The notes beneath the pieces were generated by a model, which had not been told where the DNA came from, ran no database searches, and saw only the letters and a program-made list of their open reading frames with translations. 64,000 bases of DNA. Origin: Lancefieldella sp938023105. Lineage in GTDB: Bacteria; Actinomycetota; Coriobacteriia; Coriobacteriales; Atopobiaceae. This document shows, piece after piece, positions 52,229 through 60,682 of this stretch (its first letter is position 1; every line of letters begins with the position of its first letter). The stretch spans positions 9,009-73,008 of the forward strand of contig CALHDX010000110.1 in NCBI GenBank assembly GCA_938023105.1, in the 5' to 3' direction. The translations under genes were made by a program, and so were the position numbers.

Positions 52229-53335
52229 ATGCCACGTAAACGTTCTTCATGGGGTTCAAACCAGCCAATGGGTCCTGGGAAACGCAGAATCCGCTATATG
52301 GCAGACACGGGAGACGGCAGAGGGTTCACAAGACACTCTGAGACCGTCTACGGGACACGCAAACAAGCTGATGAAGTATTAGCGCAAAGACGCATAGAGC
52401 ATAGCCAGGACAAGCCTGTGCCAACGCTCAGACAGGCTTTTGAAGCGTGGTATCTCCCAGAGTTGCAAGAACAACTGAAGACAGGTGAACTCTCTCAGAA
52501 CTCATACAAGAACTATGTCAGTAGATGGACAAAGCACATAAATCCTGTTTGGGGAAGTTTGCCAATCACGGCAATTAAACCTCTTGGAATCCAGGAATGG
52601 TTGCTCACTATGACGCAGGGAATCGCTGAGACATCGCTTATGTTGCTGCGTAAAATCCTCGATAAGTGCGTCATGCTTGAGCTGCTACCAGCAAACCCTG
52701 CAATCGTCACGTATAGGATGCCCAAGCAATCGAATAAGCGTGATACGTCTGTTTACTCGCTTAGTGAACTTTGCGAGGTTCTAGAAGCTCTGCGTGGCTC
52801 TGTTGCTTATATCCCAGCTATTCTTTGTGGCATTGGTTCATGCCGTGTTGGTGAGTCATTAGGCGTGAGAAAAGAAAACATCATGTCTTATGAATATGAT
52901 GGCATGACGCTTGCCATCATTGACATTGATACACAAGTAGATAATAACGGAGAGGTACTAAACAAGCTAAAGACGTCACAAAGCAAGAGACCTATAGTCA
53001 TTCCAGAGCCATGGTCAAAAGACATTCTCTCCATTGATACAGACTGGCTTACGGATAAAGGCTATGGAAAGCCAGTAAGTCAGCAGGTAGTGCGTTATGT
53101 ATGGAATAGGCTTCTCAAAGAAAAGAATCTTAAATACATTCCATTTAGAAATCTGCGTAACTCTTGGCGTACTGTCATGCGTTGGGAGTTGGGTATAGAT
53201 TCTGACTATGTAGAGAAGATGATGGGTCACGCTGGAAAGGGCGTTGGTGAAATACACTATGATCGTCCGCAATGGAGACAGTTTGCGGATGTTGTAGGAG
53301 AAGCATGGGTTAGACACATGGCAAAGAATAATTAA
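52229..53335 (+). CDS. int: Tyrosine recombinase (phage integrase)
   Basis: A 368-residue integrase. The N-terminal part has an arm-binding-like basic segment and a SAM-like core-binding domain (about 65-160). The catalytic domain has Arg206 (CRVGESLGV), a second box reading RNLR (307-310, where His-x-x-Arg is usual), His334 in GHAGKGVGE and the nucleophile Tyr344. It ends just before the right-hand repeats and the proposed attR. AGGAAGG precedes the ATG. Confidence 0.92.
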   Translation: MPRKRSSWGSNQPMGPGKRRIRYMADTGDGRGFTRHSETVYGTRKQADEVLAQRRIEHSQDKPVPTLRQAFEAWYLPELQEQLKTGELSQNSYKNYVSRWTKHINPVWGSLPITAIKPLGIQEWLLTMTQGIAETSLMLLRKILDKCVMLELLPANPAIVTYRMPKQSNKRDTSVYSLSELCEVLEALRGSVAYIPAILCGIGSCRVGESLGVRKENIMSYEYDGMTLAIIDIDTQVDNNGEVLNKLKTSQSKRPIVIPEPWSKDILSIDTDWLTDKGYGKPVSQQVVRYVWNRLLKEKNLKYIPFRNLRNSWRTVMRWELGIDSDYVEKMMGHAGKGVGEIHYDRPQWRQFADVVGEAWVRHMAKNN

Positions 53336-53339
53336 TTAG

Positions 53340-53357
53340 TTAGGACATTTTAGGACA
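53340..53357. repeat. Right pair of TTAGGACA repeats (candidate integrase arm sites)
   Basis: TTAGGACA at 53340-53347 and 53350-53357, 10 bp apart, start 5 bases after the integrase stop codon. The pair mirrors one inside the left end, in the same orientation. Confidence 0.45.
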
Positions 53358-53409
53358 TAAACAGGTATTACATAGCATTTTATCTGGTCTTTTATTCTAT
53401 TCCCAATAC

Positions 53410-53416
53410 AGGTATA
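53410..53416. other. Proposed attR core AGGTATA
   Basis: It matches the 7-mer at 22257-22263. The phage-side flank CAATA-C complements C-TATTG at the left end. The core runs into AAAAT, making a TATAAA box that probably serves the murI promoter, so integration exchanges the sequence upstream of this box. Confidence 0.5.
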
Positions 53417-53448
53417 AAATACTCTACATTCAGTTTGAAAGGTTTGTA

Positions 53449-54258
53449 ATGGAAGCTCGCTTAGCTCCTCATAATTTTATTGGTGTATTTGACTCGGGCG
53501 TTGGTGGCATGAGTGTGCTTAAGCACCTTGTTGCCCAAATGCCTCACGAGGAATTTCATTATTTTGGCGATTCTGCATTTGCTCCTTATGGCACTAAACC
53601 AAAAGCGCAGATTGTCCAGCGCTCTCACGCTATTGCTAAAAAGTTTATCGATGAGGGTGCTAAAGCACTGGTTATAGCTTGCAATACTGCTACAGCTGCT
53701 GCTGCAGACGAGCTGAGGGCAACCTATCCTCATGTACCTATTGTGGGTGTTGAGCCAGCTCTTAAGCCTGCAGTAACTGCATATCCCCATGGAACAGTAG
53801 TTGTTCTAGCTACAAAAGCAACGCTCTCTTTGCAGAAGTACCACAACCTTGAGTCACGCCTGCATCCTTCTGCAAAGGTTATCTCTATTCCAGGAGAAGG
53901 CCTGGTGGAGCTTATTGAATCTGGTCAGGCTGATTCAGAACAGATGCATAAACGACTGACCGAGCTTTTGGGAAATTATGCTGGCCAGGTAGATGCCGTG
54001 GTTCTTGGGTGTACCCATTACCCCTTTATCAAGAAGCAAATTAGCTCTGTTTTAGGAGACGTAGAATTTTTTGACGGTGGGGCAGGCGCCGCTCATCAGC
54101 TTAAGCGTTTGCTTGGACAGGCAAACTTGCTTGCTTCTGCAGATGCCGCTGCTGACAAGAACACTAGCGCCATAGAGCCTGATATTTTATTCTCATCAAG
54201 CATAGATACTCCTGAAGAATTGAAGTTCTACCAGGAGTTCTTCTCGCAAGATATGTAA
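53449..54258 (+). CDS. murI: Glutamate racemase
   Basis: Makes D-glutamate for peptidoglycan. The 269-residue product has FDSGVGGMSVLKHL with the first catalytic region, YFGDSAFAPYG, the catalytic Cys in ACNTATAAA and the second Cys in VLGCTHYPF. It is the first host gene right of the prophage, starting 32 bases after attR. Confidence 0.95.
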   Translation: MEARLAPHNFIGVFDSGVGGMSVLKHLVAQMPHEEFHYFGDSAFAPYGTKPKAQIVQRSHAIAKKFIDEGAKALVIACNTATAAAADELRATYPHVPIVGVEPALKPAVTAYPHGTVVVLATKATLSLQKYHNLESRLHPSAKVISIPGEGLVELIESGQADSEQMHKRLTELLGNYAGQVDAVVLGCTHYPFIKKQISSVLGDVEFFDGGAGAAHQLKRLLGQANLLASADAAADKNTSAIEPDILFSSSIDTPEELKFYQEFFSQDM

Positions 54259-54277
54259 GCGTGGCTGGGTAAGCGTA

Positions 54278-54637
54278 TTACTTAAGCTTAGTCTCAAGCC
54301 ACTTTTTGAGCACTACTGCGTTGTTGTACGTAGTGTCTTTGTCCGAGAAAAGCAGTGTCACGGTAGATTGATCAAGCTTTTTAAGCTGTTCGACAAAGGC
54401 ATCTGCATCAGGATTGCTGTCAAGTTCAGCTGTATAGGTAGACACAAAGCTATCAAAGCGCTCTGGATCGTGGTTGAATGCTTTTCTGCACTCAGTAGTA
54501 GGAGCAATGGTTTTAGCCCATTCATCAGCGTGTAGGTTTTCCTTTTTGATGCCTCGTGGCCAAAGACGGTCTACCAACACACGATATCCATCGTCGGCTT
54601 CTGGCGTATCGTAAGTCCTCTTAAGTTTGATATTCAT
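54278..54637 (-). CDS. DUF488 family protein
   Basis: A 119-residue cytoplasmic protein with the DUF488 hallmarks: RTYDTPEADDGYRVLVDRLWPRGIKKE, then DEWAKTIAPT and LLFSDKD. The family is widespread, with no firm function. ATG 54637 follows GGGAGC. It is convergent with murI. Confidence 0.88.
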   Translation of the reverse strand: MNIKLKRTYDTPEADDGYRVLVDRLWPRGIKKENLHADEWAKTIAPTTECRKAFNHDPERFDSFVSTYTAELDSNPDADAFVEQLKKLDQSTVTLLFSDKDTTYNNAVVLKKWLETKLK

Positions 54638-54773
54638 TTTTGCTCCCTTCAGCTCATGTACGTTATACCGCAAAATATCTATTCGGTTACAAACTATTTA
54701 ATAGGACTAGGTATTCATATCCGCATGTTTATGATGAAGTTCATTCTTTAAAACCCACGGAGAAAGGAAAGCC

Positions 54774-55820
54774 ATGGCAAACTCAGTGGAGAAGAAGGAC
54801 ATCGATTGGACAGCGCTTGGCTTCGCATATACGCAGTGTGACTACAGCTACGTTGCCCACTACAAAGACGGTGCTTGGGATGAGGGCGGACTTACCACCG
54901 ATCACAGCATTACACTGTCTGAGTGCGCAAACATCTTCCATTATTGCCAGGAAGTTTTTGAGGGTTTAAAAGCTTACACCACAGTTTCTGGCGATATTGT
55001 CTGCTTCCGTCCTAACCTCAATGCTCAGCGTATGGTTGACTCTGCATCCCGCCTTGTCATGCCACCATTTCCTGAGGATAGATTTGTCGCTGCTGTTAAA
55101 GAGGTTGTTTCTGCAAACGCAGCATGGGTGCCGCCATTTGGTACAGGCGCTACGCTGTATGTTCGTCCATTTATGATTGGTACCGGAAATACTGTTGGTG
55201 TTAAGCCATCTCCTACCTATGAGTTCCGTATTATGGTCACTCCAGTTGGAGCTTATTACTCCAACGGCGTTGCTCCTGTTGCACTGACCGTTTCTCCTTA
55301 TGACCGTGCTGCTCCTCACGGAACTGGTAACATCAAGGCCGGCCTTAACTACGCTATGTCTCTGTACCCAACCACCTGGGCACATGAGCAGGGCTTTGCA
55401 GACAGTATGTATCTTGACTCTGGCTCTCGTACCTATGTTGAGGAGTCCAGTGGTGCAAACTTCCTCTTTGTTGATAAAGAGGGAACCTTGGTTATTCCAC
55501 AGTCTTACACAGATTCCATTTTGCCTTCTATTACCCGTCGTTCTCTGGCAACGGTTGCTAAAGATCTGCTTGGTATGAAGGTTATTGAGCGTCCTGTCCG
55601 CTTTGACGAGCTTGACCAGTTTGTTGAGTGTGGTATGTGCGGTACTGCTGCTGTTATTTCTCCTGTTGGCAAAGTTGTTGACGGCCAGAAAGAAATTGTT
55701 TTTGGCGCTGGCATGGAGGCTGTCGGACCAGTTATGTCTAAGCTCCGCAATACGCTGACCAGCATTCAGTCTGGCGAGATTGAGGCTCCAGAAGCAGACT
55801 GGATTTGCAAGATCTGCTAA
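54774..55820 (+). CDS. ilvE: Branched-chain amino acid aminotransferase
   Basis: A PLP-dependent fold-type IV transaminase of 348 residues that transfers amino groups to or from Leu, Ile and Val. The PLP lysine is in TGNIKAGLNYA; EESSGANFLFV and the SITRRSL segment bind the phosphate and carboxylate. Length and N terminus fit the IlvE type II (BCAT) branch. It is monocistronic and followed by a strong terminator. Confidence 0.94.
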   Translation: MANSVEKKDIDWTALGFAYTQCDYSYVAHYKDGAWDEGGLTTDHSITLSECANIFHYCQEVFEGLKAYTTVSGDIVCFRPNLNAQRMVDSASRLVMPPFPEDRFVAAVKEVVSANAAWVPPFGTGATLYVRPFMIGTGNTVGVKPSPTYEFRIMVTPVGAYYSNGVAPVALTVSPYDRAAPHGTGNIKAGLNYAMSLYPTTWAHEQGFADSMYLDSGSRTYVEESSGANFLFVDKEGTLVIPQSYTDSILPSITRRSLATVAKDLLGMKVIERPVRFDELDQFVECGMCGTAAVISPVGKVVDGQKEIVFGAGMEAVGPVMSKLRNTLTSIQSGEIEAPEADWICKIC

Positions 55821-55857
55821 GGCTTACGTTTTCAACAACGCTTTGCTTTTAACACAA

Positions 55858-55897
55858 AGGCGAGAAGACCAATCGATCTTCTCGCCTGTTTTTTTAT
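55858..55897 (+). terminator. Intrinsic terminator after ilvE
   Basis: A perfect 11-bp stem AGGCGAGAAGA / TCTTCTCGCCT with an 8-nt loop, followed by G and a run of T. It lies between convergent genes and may also limit transcripts of the aldolase gene. Confidence 0.88.
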
Positions 55898-55937
55898 CTG
55901 CAAAAGCAGGATACGTGCGACGGCGATGCCTTTAAGC

Positions 55938-56789
55938 TTAAGCCTTGTGGGAAGAACCCAGGTTATCCATGTGGCTTGCAACAATCTGAGTGATTGCTTC
56001 CATACCAGGAACGGAAGGCTTCTTTGGATCAAAGTTGCCGGGGTTTTCGGACATGTACTTCATAAAGGCCGCGGTAAAGACCTGGCGGAGCTCGGTTGCG
56101 TAGTTAACCTTGCAAATACCGTTCTGAATTGCCTCTGCTACCTGGTCGTCTGGAACGCCAGAAGTACCGTGAAGAACCAGAGGAATATCAAGGCGCTGAC
56201 GGATTGCCTTGAGGACGCCCTGCTCAATGTGAGGTGTGCCGTGGTAAACGCCGTGAGCGGTGCCAACGCCAACCGCAAGAGAAGTGCAGTTAGTGCGAGC
56301 GACAAACTCCTCAGCCTGGTCTGGATCAGTGTAGGGGTTCTCGCCCTCAACAGCTGGGCCGTCGTCCTCTTTACCGCCAACTTTGCCAAGCTCAGCCTCA
56401 ACAGGAAGGTTGATAGGACCAGCAAACTTGGTTACGGATGCGGTAAGTGCAATGTTGTCCTCAAATGGAACGTGAGAGCCGTCAATCATGACGGAGGTGT
56501 AACCGGCACGAGCTGCCTGAATGCAGCGGTCAAAGCCGTCACCGTGATCTAGGTGAAGAGCAACAGGAACAGTTGCCTCTTCAGCAGCACAACGAACCAT
56601 GGCAGCAAAGTAATCAAGGCTTGCGTACTTGATGGTGCCAGGAGTGGTCTGAAGAATAACAGGGGAGCGGCGCTCTTCTGCTGCCTTAACAACAGCCATT
56701 ACAAACTCAAGGTTCTCAACGTTAAAGGCGCCAACAGCATAATGGCCAGCCTGTGCGTCAAGAAGCATCTGCTTAGTAGTAACGAACAT
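55938..56789 (-). CDS. Class II ketose-bisphosphate aldolase (GatY/KbaY/Fba type)
   Basis: A zinc-dependent aldolase of 283 residues that splits tagatose- or fructose-1,6-bisphosphate. Motifs are GAFNVENLEF, the metal ligands in ALHLDHGDG and GTAHGVY, and VLHGTSGVPD. Sequence flavour and neighbours (PfkB kinase, AgaS, deacetylase, PTS) favour a tagatose-bisphosphate aldolase of the GalNAc route, but use in glycolysis is possible if it is the only such gene. Confidence 0.88.
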   Translation of the reverse strand: MFVTTKQMLLDAQAGHYAVGAFNVENLEFVMAVVKAAEERRSPVILQTTPGTIKYASLDYFAAMVRCAAEEATVPVALHLDHGDGFDRCIQAARAGYTSVMIDGSHVPFEDNIALTASVTKFAGPINLPVEAELGKVGGKEDDGPAVEGENPYTDPDQAEEFVARTNCTSLAVGVGTAHGVYHGTPHIEQGVLKAIRQRLDIPLVLHGTSGVPDDQVAEAIQNGICKVNYATELRQVFTAAFMKYMSENPGNFDPKKPSVPGMEAITQIVASHMDNLGSSHKA

Positions 56790-56924
56790 CTATTGCTCCT
56801 TTCGCCCCAAAGGGCTCTTTGATTGACTGAAAAAATTGTAACGTTTCTCTTACTCTGTTACGTAAGTTTTCTAGAAATAGTTTTGTCTTTGTAACCTTTG
56901 GCGAGAAACCCGTCTTGCTGCATA

Positions 56925-57860
56925 TTATTCAGCAATCTTTTTGATTGTGACCTGCTTCTGAATCTTAGTTGCAACATCTTGATCAAAGCGACCGGTACCT
57001 GCAGATAGGCAACTTGCGGTAGCACATGAAAGCGCAAAGGTAAGACACTCTGAAGTTGGTTTTTGCTGAGCAAGTGCAACAGCAAATGAGCCAACAAGGG
57101 TATCTCCTGCACCAACAGGATTGATAGCTTCAATTTTTGGAGGATTTGCTCTAAAGGTTCCTTCATCAGAAACCATGAGTGCACCTTTTGCACCAAGCGA
57201 TACAACTACAATTTTAATGCCGCGTTTGTGCAGCTCCCGAGCTGCCTCAATGACCTGGTCTTCTGTAGTTACTTCTCTTCCTAGAAGTTGACCGATTTCA
57301 TCGGTGTTTGGTTTGATCATGGTAGGAAGGGCATCAATACAGGAGATGAGTAGTGCACCGGATGCGTCTACAATGCAAGGCACGCCCGCAGCCATAGTCT
57401 CTTCAATAAGTTCTTTATAATTTTCGGCAGAAATGCCCTTGGGAACACTGCCATTAAAGGTAACAACTTCGGCTTCTTTGGTAAGCTGCACAAGTTTTGC
57501 CTTGAAAGCAAGGAATTCTTCAGGAAGTATAGGCTGTCCAGGCTCTAAGAATTCAGTTGATTGCCCGCTTGGCTCCAGGACATTAATGCATGAGCGGGTT
57601 TCTTGCTCAACATAAATAAAATCACTGGTAATACCATCTTTGTGAGCCAGCTCAACAAGGTATCTACCGTTATTGCCGCCTACAAATCCTGTGGCACAAA
57701 CGGGGTAGTTAAGGGTTGTAATGGCTCGTGAGGCGTTAAGACCCTTGCCACCTGCGCTGTTATCTACTACCGAGACTCTGTGTACCGTTCCATCTACAAC
57801 AGAAGAGTCTAGGTAGTACGCCTTATCAATGGATGCATTGAGTGTTACGGTAACAATCAC
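56925..57860 (-). CDS. PfkB-family sugar-phosphate kinase (tagatose-6-P kinase or 1-phosphofructokinase)
   Basis: A 311-residue LacC/FruK-type kinase. It has the N-terminal VTLNASIDKAYYL, the GGKGLNASR loop, and the GAGDTLVGSF signature with the catalytic Asp. The GTG start at 57860 follows GAGGTGAT; ribosome site and family start both support it. In this locus it should phosphorylate tagatose-6-P before the aldolase step (inference). It is transcribed divergently from the PTS genes. Confidence 0.88.
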   Translation of the reverse strand: MIVTVTLNASIDKAYYLDSSVVDGTVHRVSVVDNSAGGKGLNASRAITTLNYPVCATGFVGGNNGRYLVELAHKDGITSDFIYVEQETRSCINVLEPSGQSTEFLEPGQPILPEEFLAFKAKLVQLTKEAEVVTFNGSVPKGISAENYKELIEETMAAGVPCIVDASGALLISCIDALPTMIKPNTDEIGQLLGREVTTEDQVIEAARELHKRGIKIVVVSLGAKGALMVSDEGTFRANPPKIEAINPVGAGDTLVGSFAVALAQQKPTSECLTFALSCATASCLSAGTGRFDQDVATKIQKQVTIKKIAE

Positions 57861-58198
57861 GCATATCACCTCGTCTAAAAGACAGTGCACACAAAGTGCC
57901 CAGAGGAAAGCAGGGGCGAGAAACACTATGGAACAGTCCCGCTGCAAATGGAATTGAGTTGAATCTATTTAACCAAAGAGCCATCAAGAAAAATTTCTTT
58001 AGATGTTTTAAAAAAAGATACCAGTACATAATTTCTTAATACCAATTTTATTTTCTCACCATATTTGAGCAGGATTTTAGGGTTGTTTACTACATTTATT
58101 ACGTATAAAGGTGCGTTATAAGAACTTCTAATTTTTCAGGAAAAGTTTCAACTTTTTAGTGCATCATCACAATTTATCCATATATCTACCTGCGAAAA

Positions 58199-58254
58199 TA
58201 ACAATCGTTGTACCGTTTACGGTAAAAATAATACCGTTAAACCGACGATTGTTA
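58199..58254. promoter_or_regulatory. Nested inverted repeats, candidate operator of the sugar locus
   Basis: TAACAATCGT (58199-58208) and ACGATTGTTA (58245-58254) form a perfect 10-bp inverted repeat. Between them lies the palindrome TACCG-TTTA-CGGTA (58211-58224) and a half site TACCGTTAAACCG (58232-58244). It sits between the kinase gene and the PTS operon, so it could bind the GntR regulator of the locus. The gap 57861-58198 is AT-rich with no gene. Confidence 0.6.
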
Positions 58255-58302
58255 ACGTACACATCTCAAGATGCTCACTAGACTATACTTATGTTAGGTT
58301 GT

Positions 58303-58366
58303 TATCTGGTATCTACCACTTAGAGAGAAGCTTTAATCCCTAGTTTTCCGTGTAGCTCTCCAGATA
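58303..58366 (+). promoter_or_regulatory. Structured leader of the PTS operon
   Basis: Downstream of a TATACT box (58284-58289), TATCTGG (58303-58309) pairs with CCAGATA (58360-58366), and GAGAAGCT inside pairs with AGCTCTC with one bulge. The leader is about 100 nt up to the EIIA start. There is no T-tract, so a simple terminator is unlikely. Confidence 0.45.
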
Positions 58367-58394
58367 GTTTCCAACTCTTTGAAAGGAGTTTGAC

Positions 58395-58835
58395 ATGGTA
58401 GGTTGCGTTTTAACTGGTCATGGAACTTTTGCAAACGGACTTGCTGATGCTTTAAAGATGATTGCTGGTGAGCAAGAAGCTTTTGTTCCCGTTCCTTTTA
58501 TTGAAGCCGGTGCTGCAACATACCCAGAAACTCTTTCTGCAACAATTTCCGATCTTCTTGACACTACTGACGGTGTGCTGGTTTTCTGCGATTTGCTTGG
58601 CGGGACACCTTTTAATCAGGCAATGATTATTGCTCAGAGTTATTCAAACGTAGAAGTTGTTACTGGTACAAACCTTCCTATGCTTCTTGAAACACTTGGT
58701 AGTCGCATGGCAGATACCTCTCTTGAAGAGCTGGTTGATACTGCTGTTTTAGCTGGTAGCCAGGGAGTTGTCCATAAGTGTCTTGAGCTTGAGGTTGAGC
58801 CAGAAGATGACCTCTTCGGAGACGATGGTATTTAA
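58395..58835 (+). CDS. PTS mannose-family EIIA
   Basis: A 146-residue cytoplasmic phosphocarrier of the mannose/sorbose/galactosamine family. The phospho-His is His9 in LTGHGTFANG; FCDLLGGTPFNQA is the second diagnostic motif. It takes phosphate from HPr and gives it to the EIIB encoded downstream. A GAAAGGAG site precedes the ATG. It opens the operon. Confidence 0.92.
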   Translation: MVGCVLTGHGTFANGLADALKMIAGEQEAFVPVPFIEAGAATYPETLSATISDLLDTTDGVLVFCDLLGGTPFNQAMIIAQSYSNVEVVTGTNLPMLLETLGSRMADTSLEELVDTAVLAGSQGVVHKCLELEVEPEDDLFGDDGI

Positions 58836-58868
58836 GTAGCGTTTTGTTGTTGAGTTAAGGAGACGCAC

Positions 58869-59159
58869 ATGGCAAATCTAGCAGAGAACATTCTTGCTTC
58901 ATCCATTGTTCTTCTCGCGTTCTTAGTAATTTTGGGCCTTATTTATTCCTTCTTTATTTGGAGAGCCTCTTCTAAAAAGGCGGGAACAACTTCAGAGTTT
59001 CTGAAGAATCTTCATGCAGGTCAGAAAGTTAAGACTAACAGCGGAATGTATGGCGTAGTTAAAAACGTCAAAAAAGAAACAGTAGATGTTGAGTTTGCTC
59101 CAAATGTGGTCATCACGTTGGATCGTTGGGCGTTAATCAGCGTTTCCAACAATACATAA
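58869..59159 (+). CDS. YajC-like small membrane protein within the PTS operon
   Basis: A 96-residue protein with one N-terminal helix (about 10-31) and the YajC domain (LHAGQKVKTNSGMYGVVKNV, then VDVEFAPNVVITLDRWAL). YajC is an accessory of SecDF, yet this gene lies between EIIA and EIIB. It may be a locus-specific paralogue aiding membrane assembly of the permease (inference). Confidence 0.8.
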   Translation: MANLAENILASSIVLLAFLVILGLIYSFFIWRASSKKAGTTSEFLKNLHAGQKVKTNSGMYGVVKNVKKETVDVEFAPNVVITLDRWALISVSNNT

Positions 59160-59174
59160 ATTTGCAGTAAAACA

Positions 59175-59235
59175 CGCAGCGCAAGTTGCGAGTAGTGCGA
59201 TGAAAATCGCAGATAGCACGCACAAGTGTGCGTGC
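59175..59235 (+). other. Cluster of three hairpins before EIIB
   Basis: CGC/GCG around CGCAAGTTGCG (about 59180-59190), GCGAT-GAAA-ATCGC (59197-59210) and GCACGCAC-AAGT-GTGCGTGC (59216-59235) follow one another in the intercistronic gap. Such structures often set 5' stability of downstream PTS messages. Confidence 0.55.
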
Positions 59236-59254
59236 AAAGAGAGGAGAACTTGTT

Positions 59255-59737
59255 ATGGGAGAACCAGATATCAAGCTTGCTCGAATCGATAATCGTTTGA
59301 TTCATGGTCAGGTTGCTACTCAGTGGAACGGTACCCTTGGAACAAATCTCATCCTTGTTGCTAATGACGAGGTCGCAGGCAATAAGATGCGTCAGGGCCT
59401 CATGGATATGGCTGCACCAAACGGTGTTGCAACCAGGTACTTTACGCTCCAGAAAACTATCGATGTTATTCACAAGGCTTCAGCAAGCCAGCACATTTTC
59501 CTTGTTGCCGAGAATCCAGAGGATGTCCTCACTCTGGTCAAGGGCGGTGTTCCAATCAAAAAGGTGAACATCGGCAATATGCACATGGCTGAGGGAAAGC
59601 GACAGGTCGCCACAAGTGTGGCGGTAGACGATAAGGACGTCGCTGCCTTTCGTGAGCTTCAGGAATTGGGGGTGACTCTAGAGATTAGGCGTGTTCCTAC
59701 GACCCCGGTCGAGGATATCTCAAAGCTATTCGAGTAA
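59255..59737 (+). CDS. PTS mannose-family EIIB
   Basis: A 160-residue cytoplasmic EIIB. The phospho-His is in RIDNRLIHGQVATQW; DEVAGNKMRQGLM and the C-terminal PVEDISKLF complete the family pattern. ATG 59255 follows GAGGAGAA; the frame is open a little further upstream without support. It transfers phosphate to the sugar as it passes EIIC/EIID. Confidence 0.93.
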   Translation: MGEPDIKLARIDNRLIHGQVATQWNGTLGTNLILVANDEVAGNKMRQGLMDMAAPNGVATRYFTLQKTIDVIHKASASQHIFLVAENPEDVLTLVKGGVPIKKVNIGNMHMAEGKRQVATSVAVDDKDVAAFRELQELGVTLEIRRVPTTPVEDISKLFE

Positions 59738-59875
59738 GTTTTGCGCGCAACTTCCTGGTAGAGATTACAAAAAGTTGCAATGGTGCAACGTTTCTAGCAG
59801 GTTGGCAAAGGTATTCGGATAGTCTGCCGATCATCGTCATCGGTAGTTATGGTGTGTTTGAAAGGAGGAGTTAAG

Positions 59876-60682
59876 ATGGATGTTAGCCCTATTCAGGTGT
59901 TATTAATTTTCATCGTTGCGTTTATCGCTGGCATCGATCAGTTTAGTTTCCTCGAGTCTCTTTACCAGCCAATCGTAACTGGTTTTTTGGTTGGTTTGAT
60001 TCTTGGTGACGTTCAGACTGGTCTCATTGTTGGTGGTACCTATCAGCTTATGACCATCGGTAACATGCCTGTTGGTGGTGCACAGCCACCTAATGCTGTT
60101 ATCGGCGGCATTATGTCTGCAGTCTTTGCAATCACCACTAAGCTTGAGCCAATGGCCGCTGTAGCTGCAGCAATTCCATTCTCTCTGCTTGGTCAGTATG
60201 CAGTAACCATCATCTTTACCATTATGTCTCCTGTAATGGCAACTGCTGATGCATACGCCGAGAAGGCCGATCCTAAGGGAATTGCTCGTATCAACTATGG
60301 TGCAATGGCTGCTCTTGGTCTCTTCTTTGGTGTCATTGTTACCCTGTTCTTCCTGGGTGGTGCTGCATTTGGCACTCAGATCACCACTGCAATTCCAAAG
60401 TGGCTCATGAATGCACTGTCCGTCGCTGGTGGCATGATGCGCTTCGTCGGCTTTGCAATCCTGCTGAAGGTTATGGTTTCTCGCGAGCTTTGGGGCTTCT
60501 TCCTCATGGGCTTTGCAGCTGCAATCGTATTTATCAGCATTCCTGAGCTCTCTGGTCCAGCACTTCTGCTTCTTGCTCTCATCGGCTTTGGTATCGCATT
60601 CTGGGATTACCAGCTCCAGACCAAGATGAAGAATGCTGCTCCTGCTGTTGTTGCTGGAGGTGACTTCGAAGATGGCATTTAA
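59876..60682 (+). CDS. PTS mannose-family EIIC
   Basis: A 268-residue membrane permease (SPIQVLLIFIVAFIAGIDQF start, GNMPVGGAQPPNAVIGG substrate/scaffold motif, about nine hydrophobic segments). AAAGGAGGAG precedes ATG 59876. With EIID it forms the sugar channel. The 3' end overlaps EIID by 11 bases. Confidence 0.93.
   Translation: MDVSPIQVLLIFIVAFIAGIDQFSFLESLYQPIVTGFLVGLILGDVQTGLIVGGTYQLMTIGNMPVGGAQPPNAVIGGIMSAVFAITTKLEPMAAVAAAIPFSLLGQYAVTIIFTIMSPVMATADAYAEKADPKGIARINYGAMAALGLFFGVIVTLFFLGGAAFGTQITTAIPKWLMNALSVAGGMMRFVGFAILLKVMVSRELWGFFLMGFAAAIVFISIPELSGPALLLLALIGFGIAFWDYQLQTKMKNAAPAVVAGGDFEDGI

Larger units (their letters stand above)
22257..53416. mobile_element. Complete siphovirus-type prophage, about 31 kb
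   Basis: All modules of a temperate tailed phage are present. Lysogeny (repressor, integrase) is on the + strand at the right end, and the lytic genes run leftward from cro to the lysozyme, ending in a strong terminator. Nothing essential appears broken: terminase, portal, capsid, tape measure, holin and lysozyme are all full length. The limits are set by the proposed attachment core AGGTATA at both ends. The element sits between the FKBP gene and murI, and removing it would leave an intergenic region of about 110 bp. The gene order (TerL, portal, MuF, scaffold, capsid) resembles Firmicutes siphoviruses. Confidence 0.9.

Noticed and set aside
22355..53357. TTAGGACA as the attachment core itself
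   Set aside because: It occurs twice at each end in direct orientation and lies inside other matching sequence, which fits arm sites better than a crossover core.
22257..53416. Integration in a tRNA gene
   Set aside because: No tRNA-like sequence was found at either prophage end; the element is intergenic.
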